The position numbers and the translations under genes are program-made. DNA of 64,000 bases from positions 31,459,350-31,523,349 of the forward strand of contig OY821758.1 of NCBI GenBank assembly GCA_963682095.1, given 5' to 3'. The number at the start of each line of letters is the position of its first letter. Position 1 is the stretch's first letter. Positions 1 to 12,238 of the stretch are shown piece by piece. The notes beneath the pieces are model-generated. The model had not been told where the DNA came from. It did not search any database and worked only from the letters and a program-made list of their open reading frames with translations. This DNA comes from Potentilla sterilis. Taxonomy: Eukaryota; Streptophyta; Magnoliopsida; Rosales; Rosaceae.

Positions 1-35
1 TGGCGATCTCTTGTTCATTCTGGAATCAGAAGTCG

Positions 36-675
36 ATGGTCGCAGTGGATGTTAGTTTACAGCTTGCTGCTAATCTAAAGGATTTCAGAGTTCATAATTT
101 GTTGGTACCTAAACAAGTTCCGGGGAGGGGTGCTGTCAAATGGAAAGCCCCATCTTTGGGACTTTGTAAGATTAATGTTGACGAAGCTTATTCTCAAATT
201 AGTAGAAAGGGTGGATGGGGTTTTATTATTCGAGACCACTCTGGAATGATGTTGGTCGGGGGTGAGGGTCCTGCCTCGGGTTTGGTGTCGGCAGAACATG
301 CCGAACTGGTTGCTTGTTGTAGAGCGGTTGCTTTTGCGGCAAGCCAGGGCTTTACTCCAGTAGTTTTGGAAACATATGCTTCAGAGGTGAAGCGGCAACT
401 GGAGGAGACAACTGGTCCTAATACCTCGAGGTTGGGTTTGATATATGACGATCTGAGGTTTCAAATTTAGAACCATGGTACTTGGATGGTGTCCCACACT
501 CGCCGTCAGGGTAATAGAGCTGCGCATTGTTTGGCAGTGTATGCCTGTTCTTTGGACATGGATGAATTTTATTTTTATATGCCTTCTTTTCTTGACGCTA
601 TTGTGACAGCGGAATACTGTAATGTTTAATCGTAGTTTCCATTAATAAATTTTTGTCAACTGATTCAAAAAAAAA
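36..675 (+). pseudogene. LINE 3' end: RNase H-like domain fragment with poly-A tail
   Basis: The frame from 36 reads as the RNase H-like domain found at the C-terminus of plant L1-type LINE polyproteins. It has the KINVDEA start (usually KxNxDGA), then GGWGFIIRDHSG, then SAEHAELVACCRA with the conserved Glu region. A TAG at 468-470 interrupts it, but the same frame continues to TAA at 627-629 and still shows the late motif SHTRRQGNRAAHCLA. The family's first catalytic Asp is present (VDEA). About 40 bp past the stop lies a 9-bp A run (667-675), as expected for a LINE 3' end. Everything upstream of RNase H is missing or outside the window, so this is a 5'-truncated or edge-cut copy. A domesticated RNase H-like host gene is the alternative, but the stop and A run argue against it. 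Confidence 0.7.
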
Positions 676-1324
676 TATTCACGATCTAGGATCGAATGAT
701 CACTCCGTATCCTTACTATATTGATGGGGGTTTTAAACTGAAATGTATAAATGTCATGTGCTTTAATGACCTCAAAGCATAGAGGGAATCCAAAAGTTCA
801 AGTTACTGGTAAAGGCTTCAATAAGTTACGTACGTTGCGTTTGAACTAAGGTTCAGTGGTGGATCACGTGAGTTCAGAGTGGAGAATACTAATTACTACT
901 TAAGGTTTTAAGCTACAATTATTATTTAATTTAAGTTTGGCTGTACTTAACTAAAGCCATGGATGTTCGACACTCGTCAACATCTTGTGACTCTCCAATT
1001 CTATTTAAGCTTTGTGTTAGAGTTTCTAGCCGTAAGAATTAATAATAGATGTTTCCTTTTCTTAGCTTAGTATATGTTATTTCATTTATCTCAATTCATA
1101 TAAGGTTGGTTTCTATCAATTGATATTAAAGCCCTCGAATATGAGGGCGATGTTTAAACATCGAGGAGCCGTTGCTGGTGGCTCTCATCCTGCCACTTCA
1201 GTCATATTGAGTTCGAATTACAAGTGCACAAGGTTGGTGCATTACAACAATCTCTAAGTGTGCCAAGATATTCAAAGCATGGTGTTTTGTTCTAAAATCA
1301 CTGAGAACATTAAACTTCCCTTAC
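676..1324. other. AT-rich intergenic DNA, no gene seen
   Basis: I find no convincing open frame, splice-site series or terminal repeat here. A short hairpin-like stretch (CCTCGAATATGAGGGC) lies near 1134-1149. Confidence 0.5.
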
Positions 1325-1686
1325 GGTGCGTTTGAACTCCATCAATCTGAAATTCATTAATTGGAAATTCTATTGTTTGGTTGTATTTATATTGAATTTG
1401 AAGTGTGTAATAGATTAAGAAAATTTTAAATAAATTAATAAAAATAAAATATAAAAAACCTTATGTTGGAAAGACAATTGAACACTACAATAGAATTTGT
1501 AAATGACACATATTTTGTGAGGAATTCAAGTGAGGAATTTAAACAATGAATTCATTCGTTTTCTTTTCCAGAGAATTTTAGAATTTCTTATTTGATAATG
1601 TCAAACGAGGGAATTAGCTAGTTTCAAGAAATTATGAAATCCTCTTTTTCAATTAAATTCCCTCACTTTTCCCCTCAACCAAACAC
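1325..1686. mobile_element. Possible MITE with degenerate terminal inverted repeats
   Basis: The left end reads GGTGCGTTTG and the right end, reverse-complemented, reads GAGTGTTTGGTTGAGGGGA. That is the GTG(C)GTTTGGTTGAGG style of many plant miniature transposons. The roughly 360-bp interior is AT-rich and non-coding. The left repeat has decayed and I could not establish a target-site duplication, so this call is tentative. Confidence 0.35.
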
Positions 1687-1689
1687 TCT

Positions 1690-3340
1690 TAGCTTACAAT
1701 GTAGGAGAATAAAGTAGTTACAATTTGTGATTGTCCAATATGATGATGTAGTAATTATATTAGAAAAGTATAAAAAAAAAAGAAACAATATTGTTTATAA
1801 TGATCTCACGTGGGTTTTTGGTACCTCGGGGTCTAACCGCTCCCCCCATGTTGTCTTCGTCAGAACCTTATTCTTCATCCTCTTGTCATTCTCCTCCTTG
1901 GCCGGCATATTATAAAATAACTTTTTCTTCATCTTTTCCTTCTCCGCAGCTTCTCTATTTTCGATCGTGTGATGAGGGTAAACTTTCTAACTCCATTGAG
2001 TGTTGACGTGGGTTTTTGGTCCATCGGGGTCTAATTAAGGTTGATTAGAAGATTCTAGGTGCCATTGCCAATTTGCCATAGTTAGGGAAGGACCATGTAG
2101 CTCAGACCAAACAAGGTTTGGGGATCAATCTGAAATTTTGAATCAAATGCAGACTTTGAGCGGGTCTAAAGCCTTCAAACTTTTGAAGCAGAGCCAAAGA
2201 GAGTGAGACAACCGCGCATGATAACACTAGATAATAATAGTGTGAGCTTTTAAGATAAAAACTTTCCCACTATTTTTTTTTCTGTCGATCTCATTTAAAT
2301 ACCAATATCAATCACAATTACCACTCTCAAATGCATACTCATAATACCTCACAATACATTATGTATGCCAATTGAGTATCAACTTCGTACTATAACATTC
2401 TCATAATATAAAGCAATAACAATCATCATGCAACTCATCGGTTATATAAGGTTTCATGGAAAACGATAACATTTAAAAGGATGCAAAAGTTTGCACAATC
2501 CTTGCTGGCTCTAAAATCAGCTTATAGGGTTTAATTGGTAAGCAACCCTGCAAAAGGGGGTTAGAGAGGAAGAGATAGAGTTTAGAGAGATACTACTTTC
2601 TTCATTGCCTTTCAAAAAGGTAACACTGATGAATACAAGGGAACACAGTGTTCCCTTGAAACCTACTGTCAACTATTCATAAGCATTACTAGACAGAGAA
2701 AGAGTCAAAGACAATTACAAAGAATGACTAAGCATTATACTAATTAAGAGTTACAAAAGAAGGGTTAATAGAGAATTGGCCGCATCAACCAGAGAGAGCA
2801 GGTCTCAACTGAAAATGGGGGACTTAGGATGTGTATCATAATATCATGTAAAGATAACTTGTATATATGAGCTAAACTCAACATGAAGAATAAGAGACAC
2901 AATTTCAGGCATCAAGTCCAACAAGCATCAATAATGATAGGAACTAAACACATTAGATTCACTAAATGAAGTACACAAAGAAGTAATTAACGTGGCACAA
3001 AGTGAATCCGAAATTCTCAAAGTAAATAGTAACGAACAATTCTCAGTGCAAAATAGTTATAAAAACGATATGGGGAAGACACAATTTCTCTAACCTTTCG
3101 AACAAGATCACAATTCTCAAATCTGAAACTCAATGAAGGACTTAACTGAAATAACTACAAATAACGAGTCGAAGTTTGAAAAATAATTATTAGAATTGGA
3201 AACACGTCTCGTGAACTACTTAAATATCATTGCTATTTGAGATAAAAAAAAAACGTGACCTCGATAACAGAACAATAAGTTTTTAGTTGACTTAATGATC
3301 AATATTTATCAAGAGATATGATTCAATAAATGGAGTTGAC
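1690..3340. other. AT-rich intergenic DNA with a small direct repeat
   Basis: The 14-bp word CGTGGGTTTTTGGT occurs at 1809-1822 and 2007-2020, each followed by a near-identical CATCGGGGTCTAA or CTCGGGGTCTAAC tract. This makes a roughly 25-bp direct repeat about 200 bp apart. Short open frames across it have no recognisable domain. The rest holds nothing I can name. Confidence 0.45.
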
Positions 3341-3344
3341 GTAA

Positions 3345-3707
3345 AAGCATCTCCAACCAATGTGTCAAATCCACTGTGGAGCATGCAACGGTAACAATTG
3401 GCTTCTCAAACCCAAGTCCAACCGAAATGTTATTTACACGGTAACAATTTTGATTCCTCCTGTCAAATTTGACAGGAGTTGAGGCTCTAGTCATTTAATA
3501 TTTTATTGTTTCTCTATTCTCTCTTTCCTCTCTTTCATTCTCCTCTCTCTTTCTTTCCTACCCAGAACCCAACAAGGCTAATAATAAAAAATTATATATT
3601 TTTTGACTGATCGGTTGGAGTGAAAATCCTCACAAATGTTAGATTCCAAGTCAGCAGTCAAATTCGAATTTGACAAAAAAAAATTGACATCTCCGTTAGA
3701 GATGCTC
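3345..3707. mobile_element. MITE, Tourist/PIF-Harbinger-like
   Basis: Terminal inverted repeats are AAGCATCTC at the left and GAGATGCTC at the right; the right end reads GAGCATCTC in reverse complement. This is the widespread plant MITE terminus GAGCATCTCCAAC. TAA flanks both sides (3342-3344 and 3708-3710), matching the 3-bp TWA target site of PIF/Harbinger elements. The 363-bp interior codes for nothing. Confidence 0.7.
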
Positions 3708-4016
3708 TAATACGCTAGTATTGAGGCATTAATCTCTTTGTCACAAACTACAGTATTGTTTAGGAGTTTGGAGTCTAAATTTGAAAAAAAAAAAAACAAT
3801 AATTCTAAAACTTGTTGGGAAAAAAATAGGATGAGTTTTAAATACACTCCCTTAACTACTTAATACACATCCTGAATATTTTATAATTTCAATTATATCT
3901 TGTAGTTATATGAAATGACCAAAACATCCATATATAACAAATTAAGAAAATATAAAACAAATTAAAATATAGAAATCAAGATCAATTTTAAAAACTAATT
4001 AATATTGTAAAATATA

Positions 4017-4945
4017 TAACTAGCATTATAACTAGTGTATGTAACTATCCTGGGTATTAAGTAACTAGCGATGTAACTAGTGCATGTCGTAATTGTGTAT
4101 GTAACTATCCTGAGTATTAAGTAACTATCCTGGGTATTAAGTAACTATAAATGTAACTAGCATTGTAACTAGTGTGGTAACTGGGCATGTAACTATCTTA
4201 CTTATCAAGTACCTATAAATGTAACTAGCATTGTAACTAGTGCATGTAACTATCCTGGGTATTAAGTAACTATAAATATAACTAGCAATGTAACTAGGAT
4301 TGTAACTAGTGTCGTAACTGTGCATTGTAACTATCCTGGGTATTAAGTAAATGTAACTAGCATTGTAACTAGTGTGGTAACTGGGTATGTAACTATCCTG
4401 CTTATCAAGTAACTATAAACATAACTAGCATTGTAAATAGTGTATGTAACTATCCTGGGTATTAAGTAACTAGCAATATAACTAGTGTCGTAACTGTGCA
4501 TGTAACTATCCTGGATATGTGAACATTCAAAACCAGAACAGATTTGTAAACTTGGCCAGAATGATTTGTGTTTTCCTCATCGGAGACTACAAGGCCATCA
4601 CTGGGAAATATAGCATTAGATCATCTCGCACATAAAAATGATTGATCATGAATAGCTCAGAAAACAAAACCAATTGGGTAGAATTAGCAAACTTGGCCAG
4701 AATCTTTCCTCTACTAAACTTCATCTGATAGTCTGTCACATTGCATGATCATGTAAAATATAACTGGAGTAGTAACTGTGCACGTAACTATAAAGTAACT
4801 ATAAATGTAACTAGCAGTGTAATTGTGCACGTAACTATCCTGGATATAAAGTAACTATAAATGTAACTAGCAGTGTAACTAGAGTGGTAACTGTACACGT
4901 AACTATCCTGAGTATAAAGTAACTATAAATGTAACTATGAGTAAC
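4017..4945. repeat. GTAACT-type degenerate minisatellite downstream of the MULE transposase
   Basis: Dozens of copies of GTAACTA or GTAACTG occur at 10-30 bp spacing. They are embedded in longer recurring words such as TAACTATCCTGGGTATTAAG and TATAAATGTAACTAGCA. A roughly 200-bp unrelated stretch (4525-4745) interrupts the block. Minus-strand open frames here (repeating S-Y-N/I) come only from the repeat. Confidence 0.85.
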
Positions 4946-5579
4946 TATCCTTGAGAAATCCATTCACCACATGAACATTACAAGATTTCTAGATTTTATA
5001 TATTTCATATATTTCCTTTAAACTTTGTAGCGTGTCACTGCACCGCAATGGCAGCGTTCCGCTGCACAATGCATATATATAGAAGAAAATTTCTTAAGGA
5101 AATGTAACTGAAGATGTAACTTGAAATGAAAAAAACTGCTGATGTAACTATTGAGATAAAGTAACGAATGAAAGAACAAGTCAAAGATTCTTTCACAAGA
5201 AATGTCGAATATAATCCAAGTCAGAAACCAAATAGCTATAATGTAACTATCAGCGTAACTATAAATGTAACTGTCGGGGTAACTATCGCTATATCAGATT
5301 TTTACAACTCGTTCTGTTGTGCCTGCCATATTTTCCACACCTGCTGCACTTTATATGTTTTCTCAGTACTTCATCCTTACTTCTGAACCTTTGTTTTTTT
5401 TGTCTTCCTGGTTGTCTCCTTGTCAATGGTGGCTGTACTAAAATACTAGACTTTGGAAGCTCCAACGGCTTGGCAATACAAGAAACATGATTGATTGTGT
5501 AAGAATAGGTTTGACGGTATTTCTCCACCTTGAAGCAAAAAAGAAGAGAATGATTAGCTCCAAATTAACTACAACAAAA

Positions 5580-5880
5580 CAAGAATAATAATGTAACTAG
5601 TAATGTACCTATAAAAAGTAACTGTGTAACTAGTAACGTACATGTTGCTGGCTATAAACTTCTAATTTCATGTAACTAGTAATGTACCTATAAAATATAA
5701 CTGCTTCTGTAACTACAACGAAACAAGAATAATAATGTAACTAGTAATGTACATATAAAAAGTAACTGTGTAACTAGTAACGTACATGTTGCTGGCTATA
5801 AACTTCTAATTTCATATAACTAGTAATGTACCTATAAAGTACTTTTCATGTGACTGTATATGTAACTACTGGTGTAACTA
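5580..5880. repeat. GTAACT-type repeat filling MULE intron 3
   Basis: Higher-order units of about 120-150 bp (AATAATGTAACTAGTAATGT, then ACCTATAAAA, then GTGTAACTAGTAACGTACAT) repeat two to three times between exon 4 and exon 3. The same unit recurs at 8870-9310. Confidence 0.85.
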
Positions 5881-6779
5881 TATATAAAAAAAAAAACTAA
5901 AAAGATGAACAAAGATGAAAAAAACACCTGGTAAAACGGAGTGACATATGAATACAGCGAGGCACCAGCATTTTGCATAACAACAAGACCATGCGAACAA
6001 GGAAAACCATGAGAACTCCATTCACCACACGAACAATATGAGGTTGCCAAATTCACTAGAACTCTATATTTCTGACAATGAACTTCATAGAGATTAGTAT
6101 CTGATCTACTAACTTTCCAATGTCTTCCTTCGGCCAAGTTTTCCTTCAGCTTCTTTTCCATCTTCGGACACAAAAAAGAAAACCATTTTTTTGCTTCTTC
6201 TTTCCGAGAAGAAATCATCTCCATGTTCTTCACACGAATACCTTCATTCATCTCAACAATAGGATGACATTTCAAAGGCAACACCCAGTTGTTAAAACAC
6301 TCTGCCAAATTGGTTGTCATTTCACCAAACCTGTCCCCATTGAAAAAAGCCACACACCATCTCTCCTTCGGAAGATCCTTAAAAAAATCTTCAGCTGGTT
6401 TGCCACCTTCTGCCCTTAACAATGCCATATTGCTCTCATACATATCCGGTGTGCGAGAATAAGCACAAGACATAAACAACTGCGGGATCCTCTGCTTTAG
6501 GCAGCAATCCTTAGGATACAATTGAGTCAGATTCTTAAGAAGGTGCCTAAAACAAAATCCTAAAGGGTTATTAGGAAACATTTTTGGATATGCACTAAGA
6601 AGGCCACTATTACGATCGGAAACAAAAGTGACCCGCCTTGTAGAATACCTAGCCAACTCTTCAGATAAGCATTGGAGGAAAAATGTCTAATTGCTCTCAG
6701 ATTCAGAATCCACAATAGCATAAGCTACTGGATACATACCTGGAAAGAAATATAATGATGTCAGTTTTGTTAGATACAA

Positions 6780-7330
6780 CACTTGTTACACCAATAGTTA
6801 CAAACATAGTTACACCGGTTCTCACACAAATGTTTACAGTAACTATTGGTGTAGCAAAAAGTGAACAAAGTCACACAAGTTACTAACTGGTCATGTAACT
6901 AGTAATATAGTTGGTCATGTAACTGACTTTGTAACTACACAAATAACTGGTCATGTAACTACCCATGTAACTGATTTTTGTGATCCCAACTAACTGGTCA
7001 TGTAAGTGACTCTGTAACTACACAAGTAATTGGTCATGCAATTGATTATGTGCATTGTCGTTCCATCATATAACTGATTAAAGAGACAATAAAACTAGTA
7101 ATGTAGTTATATGATGTTTCATAAAACTAGTAATGTAGCTATCAAAAGTAATTGTACATGTAACTGATTCTGTAACTACTGGTGTAACTACAACCAAACA
7201 AGAATAAATAATGTAGATGTCAGGATAACTGTTAAAAGCAATTTGTAACTATACAAGTAACTAGAAATAAATAGTGTAACTGTCAGCAGAAATCTATAAC
7301 TATTAAAGTAACTGGAAATAAATAATGTAG
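6780..7330. repeat. GTAACT-type repeat filling MULE intron 2
   Basis: This block is dominated by the variant ACTGGTCATGTAACT. It stops near the exon borders at 6739 and 7411. Confidence 0.8.
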
Positions 7331-7899
7331 CTGAAAGTGAACAAAGTCACTAAGAAACTGATAAAAAAAAAAAAAGAAGAAGAAGGAAGTGAACAATGTT
7401 ACACAAGTACCTTGATTACCATCCTTTGTTGTTGCAGCAATAAGCTGACCTTGATACTTATTGGTGATGAATGTAGCGTCTATGAACAAAAGGGGTCGGC
7501 ATGATAGAAAACCTTTCATCCAAAAAGAATAACAAACAAACATCTGTTGAAACCTTTTTGTTTCAGAGCAAATATTCAGTCTGATTCCACCGTCCGCTCA
7601 CAAAACCACACTAACTCAGAATAAGATTCTCCTTCATCACCAATCACAGCTTCCCTTGCACGCTCTTACCATACCATGTTGTACGATAAGGAACATCTAT
7701 CCCAAAATCAGTTTTTAACTCTCAACATACATCTGTAGCTGTCTTGTTTGGATTCTCTCGAAGCTTGTCAAGCATCACATAATTTATAATCTTGGAACCC
7801 ATCATCCTACTACTCTGAAGGTGAATAACACTACAATAGCTATGCTCATTCACCAATTTCATAATCTGAAAAAAAACCGTTAAACCTGCACAAATATAA

Positions 7900-8235
7900 A
7901 CAAAGTGTTCATGTAGCTACCACTGTAACTATGTATGTAACAATAAAACCAAATCTAATAACTTGATGTCACCACAAATGTGACTATATGTATAACTACA
8001 AAAGTAACACATAAGACCTAAAGTTGAAAATCATGCAGTTCAAATTGTAACTGTAAGTGTAACAACTCGTGCAACCATGCAAAGTAAACATATCAAAACT
8101 GAAGCTAAACTTCATGAAACCGATATTGTCACTATAAGTTTAACAATTATTGTAGCTACAAAAATAACAGAGGAAAACTAAGGCTAAACTTCATGTAACT
8201 ATGATTGTAACTATAACTTTAGTAACTGAACTTTA
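7900..8235. repeat. GTAACT-type repeat in MULE intron 1
   Basis: More diverged copies (TGTAACTATGTATGTAACAA and similar) fill the 375-bp intron between exon 2 (starts 7865) and exon 1 (ends 8241). Confidence 0.7.
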
Positions 8236-8859
8236 TGTACCTGCACAAGGATGCCTTCACAAACCAGTCACAGCCGTCATAAACTTTCTTGGAACAACAA
8301 GCTACAACAGTTTCTTTATTATTCCGCAAAAACTGAAGATCAAATCCAACCTCCACAGCATACATACGCAGCTTCAACCTAAAATCTTTTGCTCCACCCT
8401 AAAAAATCTGACCCACTGAATGAATAAAAGACTCCCAGCCATGAGTGCGATATACCTTCGGCTCCTCGCGCTTATAGTAACCCAAATACTAGTTCTCCTC
8501 AAGCAAAACACTGCTCTCATCACTATAATTGTTACTAACCACACTCTCTGAACCAGAAACACCCGTATCCTCATATAAAACATCGACATCAACAAGGTCT
8601 GAGTTGTAACGTGACATACGTCTAAAAAGTATTTTCATATCAATGTCATTTTCCAACTGATATACCGTAACATCAGGATGGACAGTAAATCGAAGCTTGA
8701 AGACTATTCTATTCAAATCTGGATAGCGATCTCTTACGCGCTTGCAAAAATCTAAAAACGAACAATTATCCGAAAATGAAACCGCTGCTCCTTTACCACA
8801 ACATATAAGCTTTGTTGTGTAGTTGCACTTCATTGCGCCTGCAAAAACAAAACATAAAA

Positions 8860-9310
8860 ATATAACTATAAAGTGTAACTAGTAATGTATCTATAAAATG
8901 TAACTGGTTCTGTAACTACAAGCAACCAGGAATAATAATATAACTAGTAGTGTACCTATAAAAAGTAATTGTGCATGTTATATTGCTTTTGTAATTGCAT
9001 CTGTAACTACAAGCAAACATGAATAATAATGTAACTAGTGATGTACCTATAAAATATAACTGCTTGTGTAACTACAAGCAAACATGAATAATAATGTAAC
9101 TAGTAATGTACCTATAAAAAGTAACTGTGTAACTAGTAACGTACCTGTTGCTGACTATAAACACATAATTTCATGTAACTAGTAATGTACCTATAAAATG
9201 TAACTGGTTCTGTAACTACTAGTGTAACTATAAGCAAATAAGAAGAATAATGTAACTAGTAATGTACCTATAAAAAGTAATTGTGTAACTAGTGATGTAC
9301 CTGTTGTTGA
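8860..9310. repeat. GTAACT-type repeat upstream of the MULE transposase start
   Basis: At least four copies of a 90-150 bp higher-order unit run directly upstream of the first exon. They share AATAATAATGTAACTAGTAA and GTACCTATAAAA with the intron-3 block. Confidence 0.85.
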
Positions 9311-9470
9311 CTATAAACATCATACTGAAAACGTAGGTCTATTTTTGTTATATTTATACCAATTCCATATCACTGAAAAGATCATATAATGTATATACCA
9401 ATTCTGTTCAGTGGTGTTGTAAATCTTCAACAAAGTTTGCAGCGGTTTCATTAGGCATGCAAGACACGAG

Positions 9471-9520
9471 ATAGAGACAGAGAGAGAGACGGAGAGAGAT
9501 AGAGAGAGAGAGAGAGAGAG
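9471..9520. repeat. GA-rich microsatellite
   Basis: The tract is imperfect (GA)n, ending in a clean run of about ten GA units. Confidence 0.9.
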
Positions 9521-9539
9521 GTAAAATGAAGAAACTGAC

Positions 9540-9709
9540 CTAGTCGATGAAAGCATCGAAGAAGCGGCGATCGTCAGGGAAAATAGCGCAAACGAGGAGG
9601 CCTTTGTCAACAGCAGAGCACTTGTAGTCCTGGAGGTAGAGGAAGAGGCGACGGGAGCAGCAGCGGAGGGAATCAAAATCTATGAAAGCTTCGAAGAAGC
9701 GGCGATCGT

Positions 9710-9742
<33 letters not shown>

Positions 9743-9960
9743 AGCGCAGATGAGGAGGCTTTGTCGACGACACACTCGTAATCCTGGAGCTAGAGGAAGA
9801 GGCGACGGACGCGGCAACAGAGGGAATCAAAATCGATCGTCGGGAAGGACAGCGCAGATGAGGAGGCTTTGTTGACGGCGGAGCACTCGTAGTCCTGGAG
9901 CTAGAGGAAGAGGCAGCGGAGAGAGTCGAGATCGGCGAAAGTGACGAAGGCTAATTCAGA
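9540..9960. repeat. Tandem repeat of about 130-170 bp (three copies) containing a 30-G run
   Basis: Three successive copies share GAAGCGGCGATCGTC, GAGGAGGC, TTTGTNGACG, GAGCACTCGTAGTCCTGGAG and TAGAGGAAGAGGC. The first two are almost full length; the third starts from a shortened join at about 9830. The second contains 30 consecutive G (9711-9740) where the others have GGGAAAAT or GGGAAGG. Open minus-strand frames through it are low-complexity and give no domain. It lies in the 5' flank of the MULE gene and may be its leader. Confidence 0.75.
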
Positions 9961-10800
9961 ATTCAAAATGGGAAAGAAAGGAAATAACGTGGGAGCTAAG
10001 AAAATGAGGTATTCTATTAGAAGAGAAAAGTGTGGACCTGTTATAACTGAGGGTAAAACAGTCATACAAAAAAATAAACTCTGACCATTTTATCATTTAA
10101 TAGAAGATAATTAGACTATTTTATCATTTGTTATAAACATAGCTGACTTTTTTAACATTTGAAAAACAGGAGAGATCTAATTATCATTAGTATGTGGATA
10201 TGGTAGGTTTTTATCATTTGCCCAAGAAAAAAAAGGTAAGGAAATTTGAGATGAAATCTATTATAATGGAAGTTTAGATGAAAAATTTGGATAATTAGTC
10301 GATTCATTTATTTCTTTCCACAAATTAATTCAATTTTCAAGGCATGTTAAGAGATCGGTTGTGATCTTCTTGTTTTTCTCTTCATCCATATACAGTTTTG
10401 ACTCTTTTTTATCTAAACACACCCTATGAGGCGTTGAGTTTTGTGTTATTTATAGTGTTTATTATTTTATGTTTATGATTTGAAGAACAATAATAAATTT
10501 CAATGAAATTTTAAGAACAACACAAGAAATCAAAAGACATCTACAAATATCAATATATATTGATCTATACTAATCATACTAGATAAGATATCAAATAATA
10601 ATATATTTTATATTTTTTTTGTGGTTATGGATATTTTAAGTACTTTGGGTAGTATATTTAGTAAAATATTAGAATGAGAATTTAAATTAGTGGTTTGGAG
10701 AGTGCATATATATAAAATTTCTAAAAATAGAAGAACAAAAATCGTGTCCTTTCTCTTGGAGTCTTGTACTAATGAGTCAATACACTAAAAATAAACTTAG
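9961..10800. other. AT-rich DNA, right flank of the MULE zone
   Basis: TTTTATCATTT occurs at least twice between 10080 and 10125 and again near 10210, which could be a decayed MULE subterminal region. No gene seen. Confidence 0.4.
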
Positions 10801-12079
10801 GTCGACCCAAAAAAGAATAAATAAATAAAAGTCAATACAGTTTTGGGGCTTTGTTGCGCAGTTCTGCTCAAACTCCCAAACCAAACGACAAACATTCATT
10901 CATTGTTAAACCCCCAAATCTCTCGGATCCCTCTCTCTGTCCCTCTGTCTTCGCACTTCTCTTACCTCGTACCAAATCTTAAAACTTTGACCCACAACAC
11001 TAGTACATTGTGACCCTTAGGGTTCGTACACACACCCACACAACAACCAAAGGTTGCTCCTTTTCTAGTAACACACCCATCATATTATTTTCTATGTTTC
11101 TGTAAAAATCTCAAACCTTCCTTCTCTGCGTTTTGCTTTTACTCTTCTTGTTGTTTGTAGCATGATCTAATGTAGGTTATATTAGCAAGTAGTGTAAGGT
11201 TCCCTACTGTTTATGAAAAACAAAACATAAAAGAGTGCGCTCTTTTTTCGAAATTATGCAGTAATCAAAAGACAAGAAAAGGGGTATGAAAAGGGATATG
11301 ATTTTAGGGAGAGTGCTGTGGGCTTCAGTGTTTTGGTGCTCTAGCTTTATGAAAAAGACAATTGAGGGAGTTGAATGTTGACTGGCATCATCCAGGCTCA
11401 TGCAATGCCCTATTGTGTGAGAGATATAAGTTCTTTGGAGGCAAGAAAGGGGGTATGATTTTAGGGAGAGTACTGCTGTGGTGGATGTTTTTTTTTTTGC
11501 TGCTTTTTTATTTTAATTTTATTTTATTGTCTTTTTTTGTTTTTAAACTTTTGTGTGGTCTGAGCTTTGGATGGAGAAGATCAAATGAATATATCTCGAA
11601 GCTAGGGGCGAGGATGCAGATCAACTATGGCATACGTTTTGTTTTCAGTGTCTTTTTAGGGTACAAATTTTTAAAGATTATTCTTTTTGGGCCATTCTTC
11701 AAATGAAAATGCAACTGTAACTTAGATTTTGTTGTTTCTTTGTTTTTGCTGCTATTCTTTTTATTTGTAAATCTAGTGGACTACTTGTCCCCTGTGTGGT
11801 ATTCTGTTTCGTCTTTAAAATATACCCTTGAAAACTAAACGACAGTAAGGTTAATAACTGACAATAACCTACACAAGTAAATGCGTAACAAAAATTGCGT
11901 ATCATATTGGAAAATTCTCTCTGGATGGAAGCACACTAAAGACTTGTATCTCAAATTGAGTTGGTAACGAGTGTGGATGGGATTGTACGTGATGACATAA
12001 ATATGGACAAAGAATATGCAACTGTACTCTATCACTCTTTTTTGAGTCTTTGAATTGCTTATCAATTGCCTTCTCTTAG
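10801..12079 (+). other. Probable upstream/5' region of the broken gene that starts by 12080
   Basis: A CT-rich leader-like stretch (10915-10970) sits about 200 bp after a TATATATAAAA word (10708-10716), as at many plant promoters. The first recognisable exon begins at 12080 after a CTCTTAG acceptor, so an earlier exon should lie here, but I cannot identify it with confidence. A direct duplication (GGTATGA...TTTTAGGGAGAGT) occurs near 11283-11325 and 11453-11480. Confidence 0.3.
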
Positions 12080-12238
12080 GTGCATGTTGTTGTGCTACTA
12101 TACAACTACTACCACAGAAGGAAATATCCAGAGCTAGAGGTTTTGCGTTTTAAATCGTTTTGCAAGTTGGTTGTGGATCTGAAACCAGCCTTGCTGGCTC
12201 ATATGAAATTCATGAAATCAAGTGATAGTGAATTGGTT

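Larger units (their letters stand above)
5289..8833 (-). pseudogene. MULE transposase, four exons, with several in-frame stops
   Basis: The exons, read on the minus strand, are 8833-8241, 7865-7411, 6739-5928 and 5528-5289, all with GT-AG junctions and matching phase. Exon 1 holds the N-terminal region with the GQIF-x-AKDFR pattern that precedes the MuDR domain. Exon 2 ends in the start of the transposase core (FIDATFITNKYQGQLIAATT). Exon 3 continues it (YPVAYAIVDSES, then VSDRN) and ends in a SWIM zinc finger, CSCGEWSSHGFPCSHG. Exon 4 has the basic RRQPGRQKKQR segment and a CCHC knuckle (CSRCGKYGRHNRTSC). Defects: TAG at 8489-8491, another TAG about 110 bp further into exon 1, stops and frame changes in exon 2, and TAG replacing the usual Trp in the DSE-x-NW motif near 6690. 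It cannot encode a working transposase, though family membership is clear. Confidence 0.85.
4010..9960 (-). mobile_element. Mutator-like element (MULE), decayed, approximate limits
   Basis: Four minus-strand exons of a MULE transposase lie between 5289 and 8833. They are surrounded by a GTAACT-type repeat that fills 4017-4945, all three introns and 8860-9310. The repeat, plus the tandem block at 9540-9960, suggests one element spanning about 6 kb. I could not find convincing terminal inverted repeats or a 9-bp target-site duplication, so the limits given are only those of the repeat-rich zone. Non-TIR MULEs exist, and extensive decay is equally possible. Confidence 0.6.

Noticed and set aside
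1727..2006. Short frames near 1.8-2.0 kb as a small gene
   Set aside because: No start context, splice sites or domain; two phases overlap over a direct repeat.
4017..9310. GTAACT repeats as a CRISPR-like array
   Set aside because: Spacing is irregular, units are degenerate, the spacers are themselves repeats, and the host DNA is a plant transposon.
3820..10220. Terminal inverted repeats for the MULE (GGGAAAAAAATAGG against GGGCAAATGATAAAA)
   Set aside because: Similarity is too weak and the flanks show no 9-bp duplication, so I left the element's ends open.
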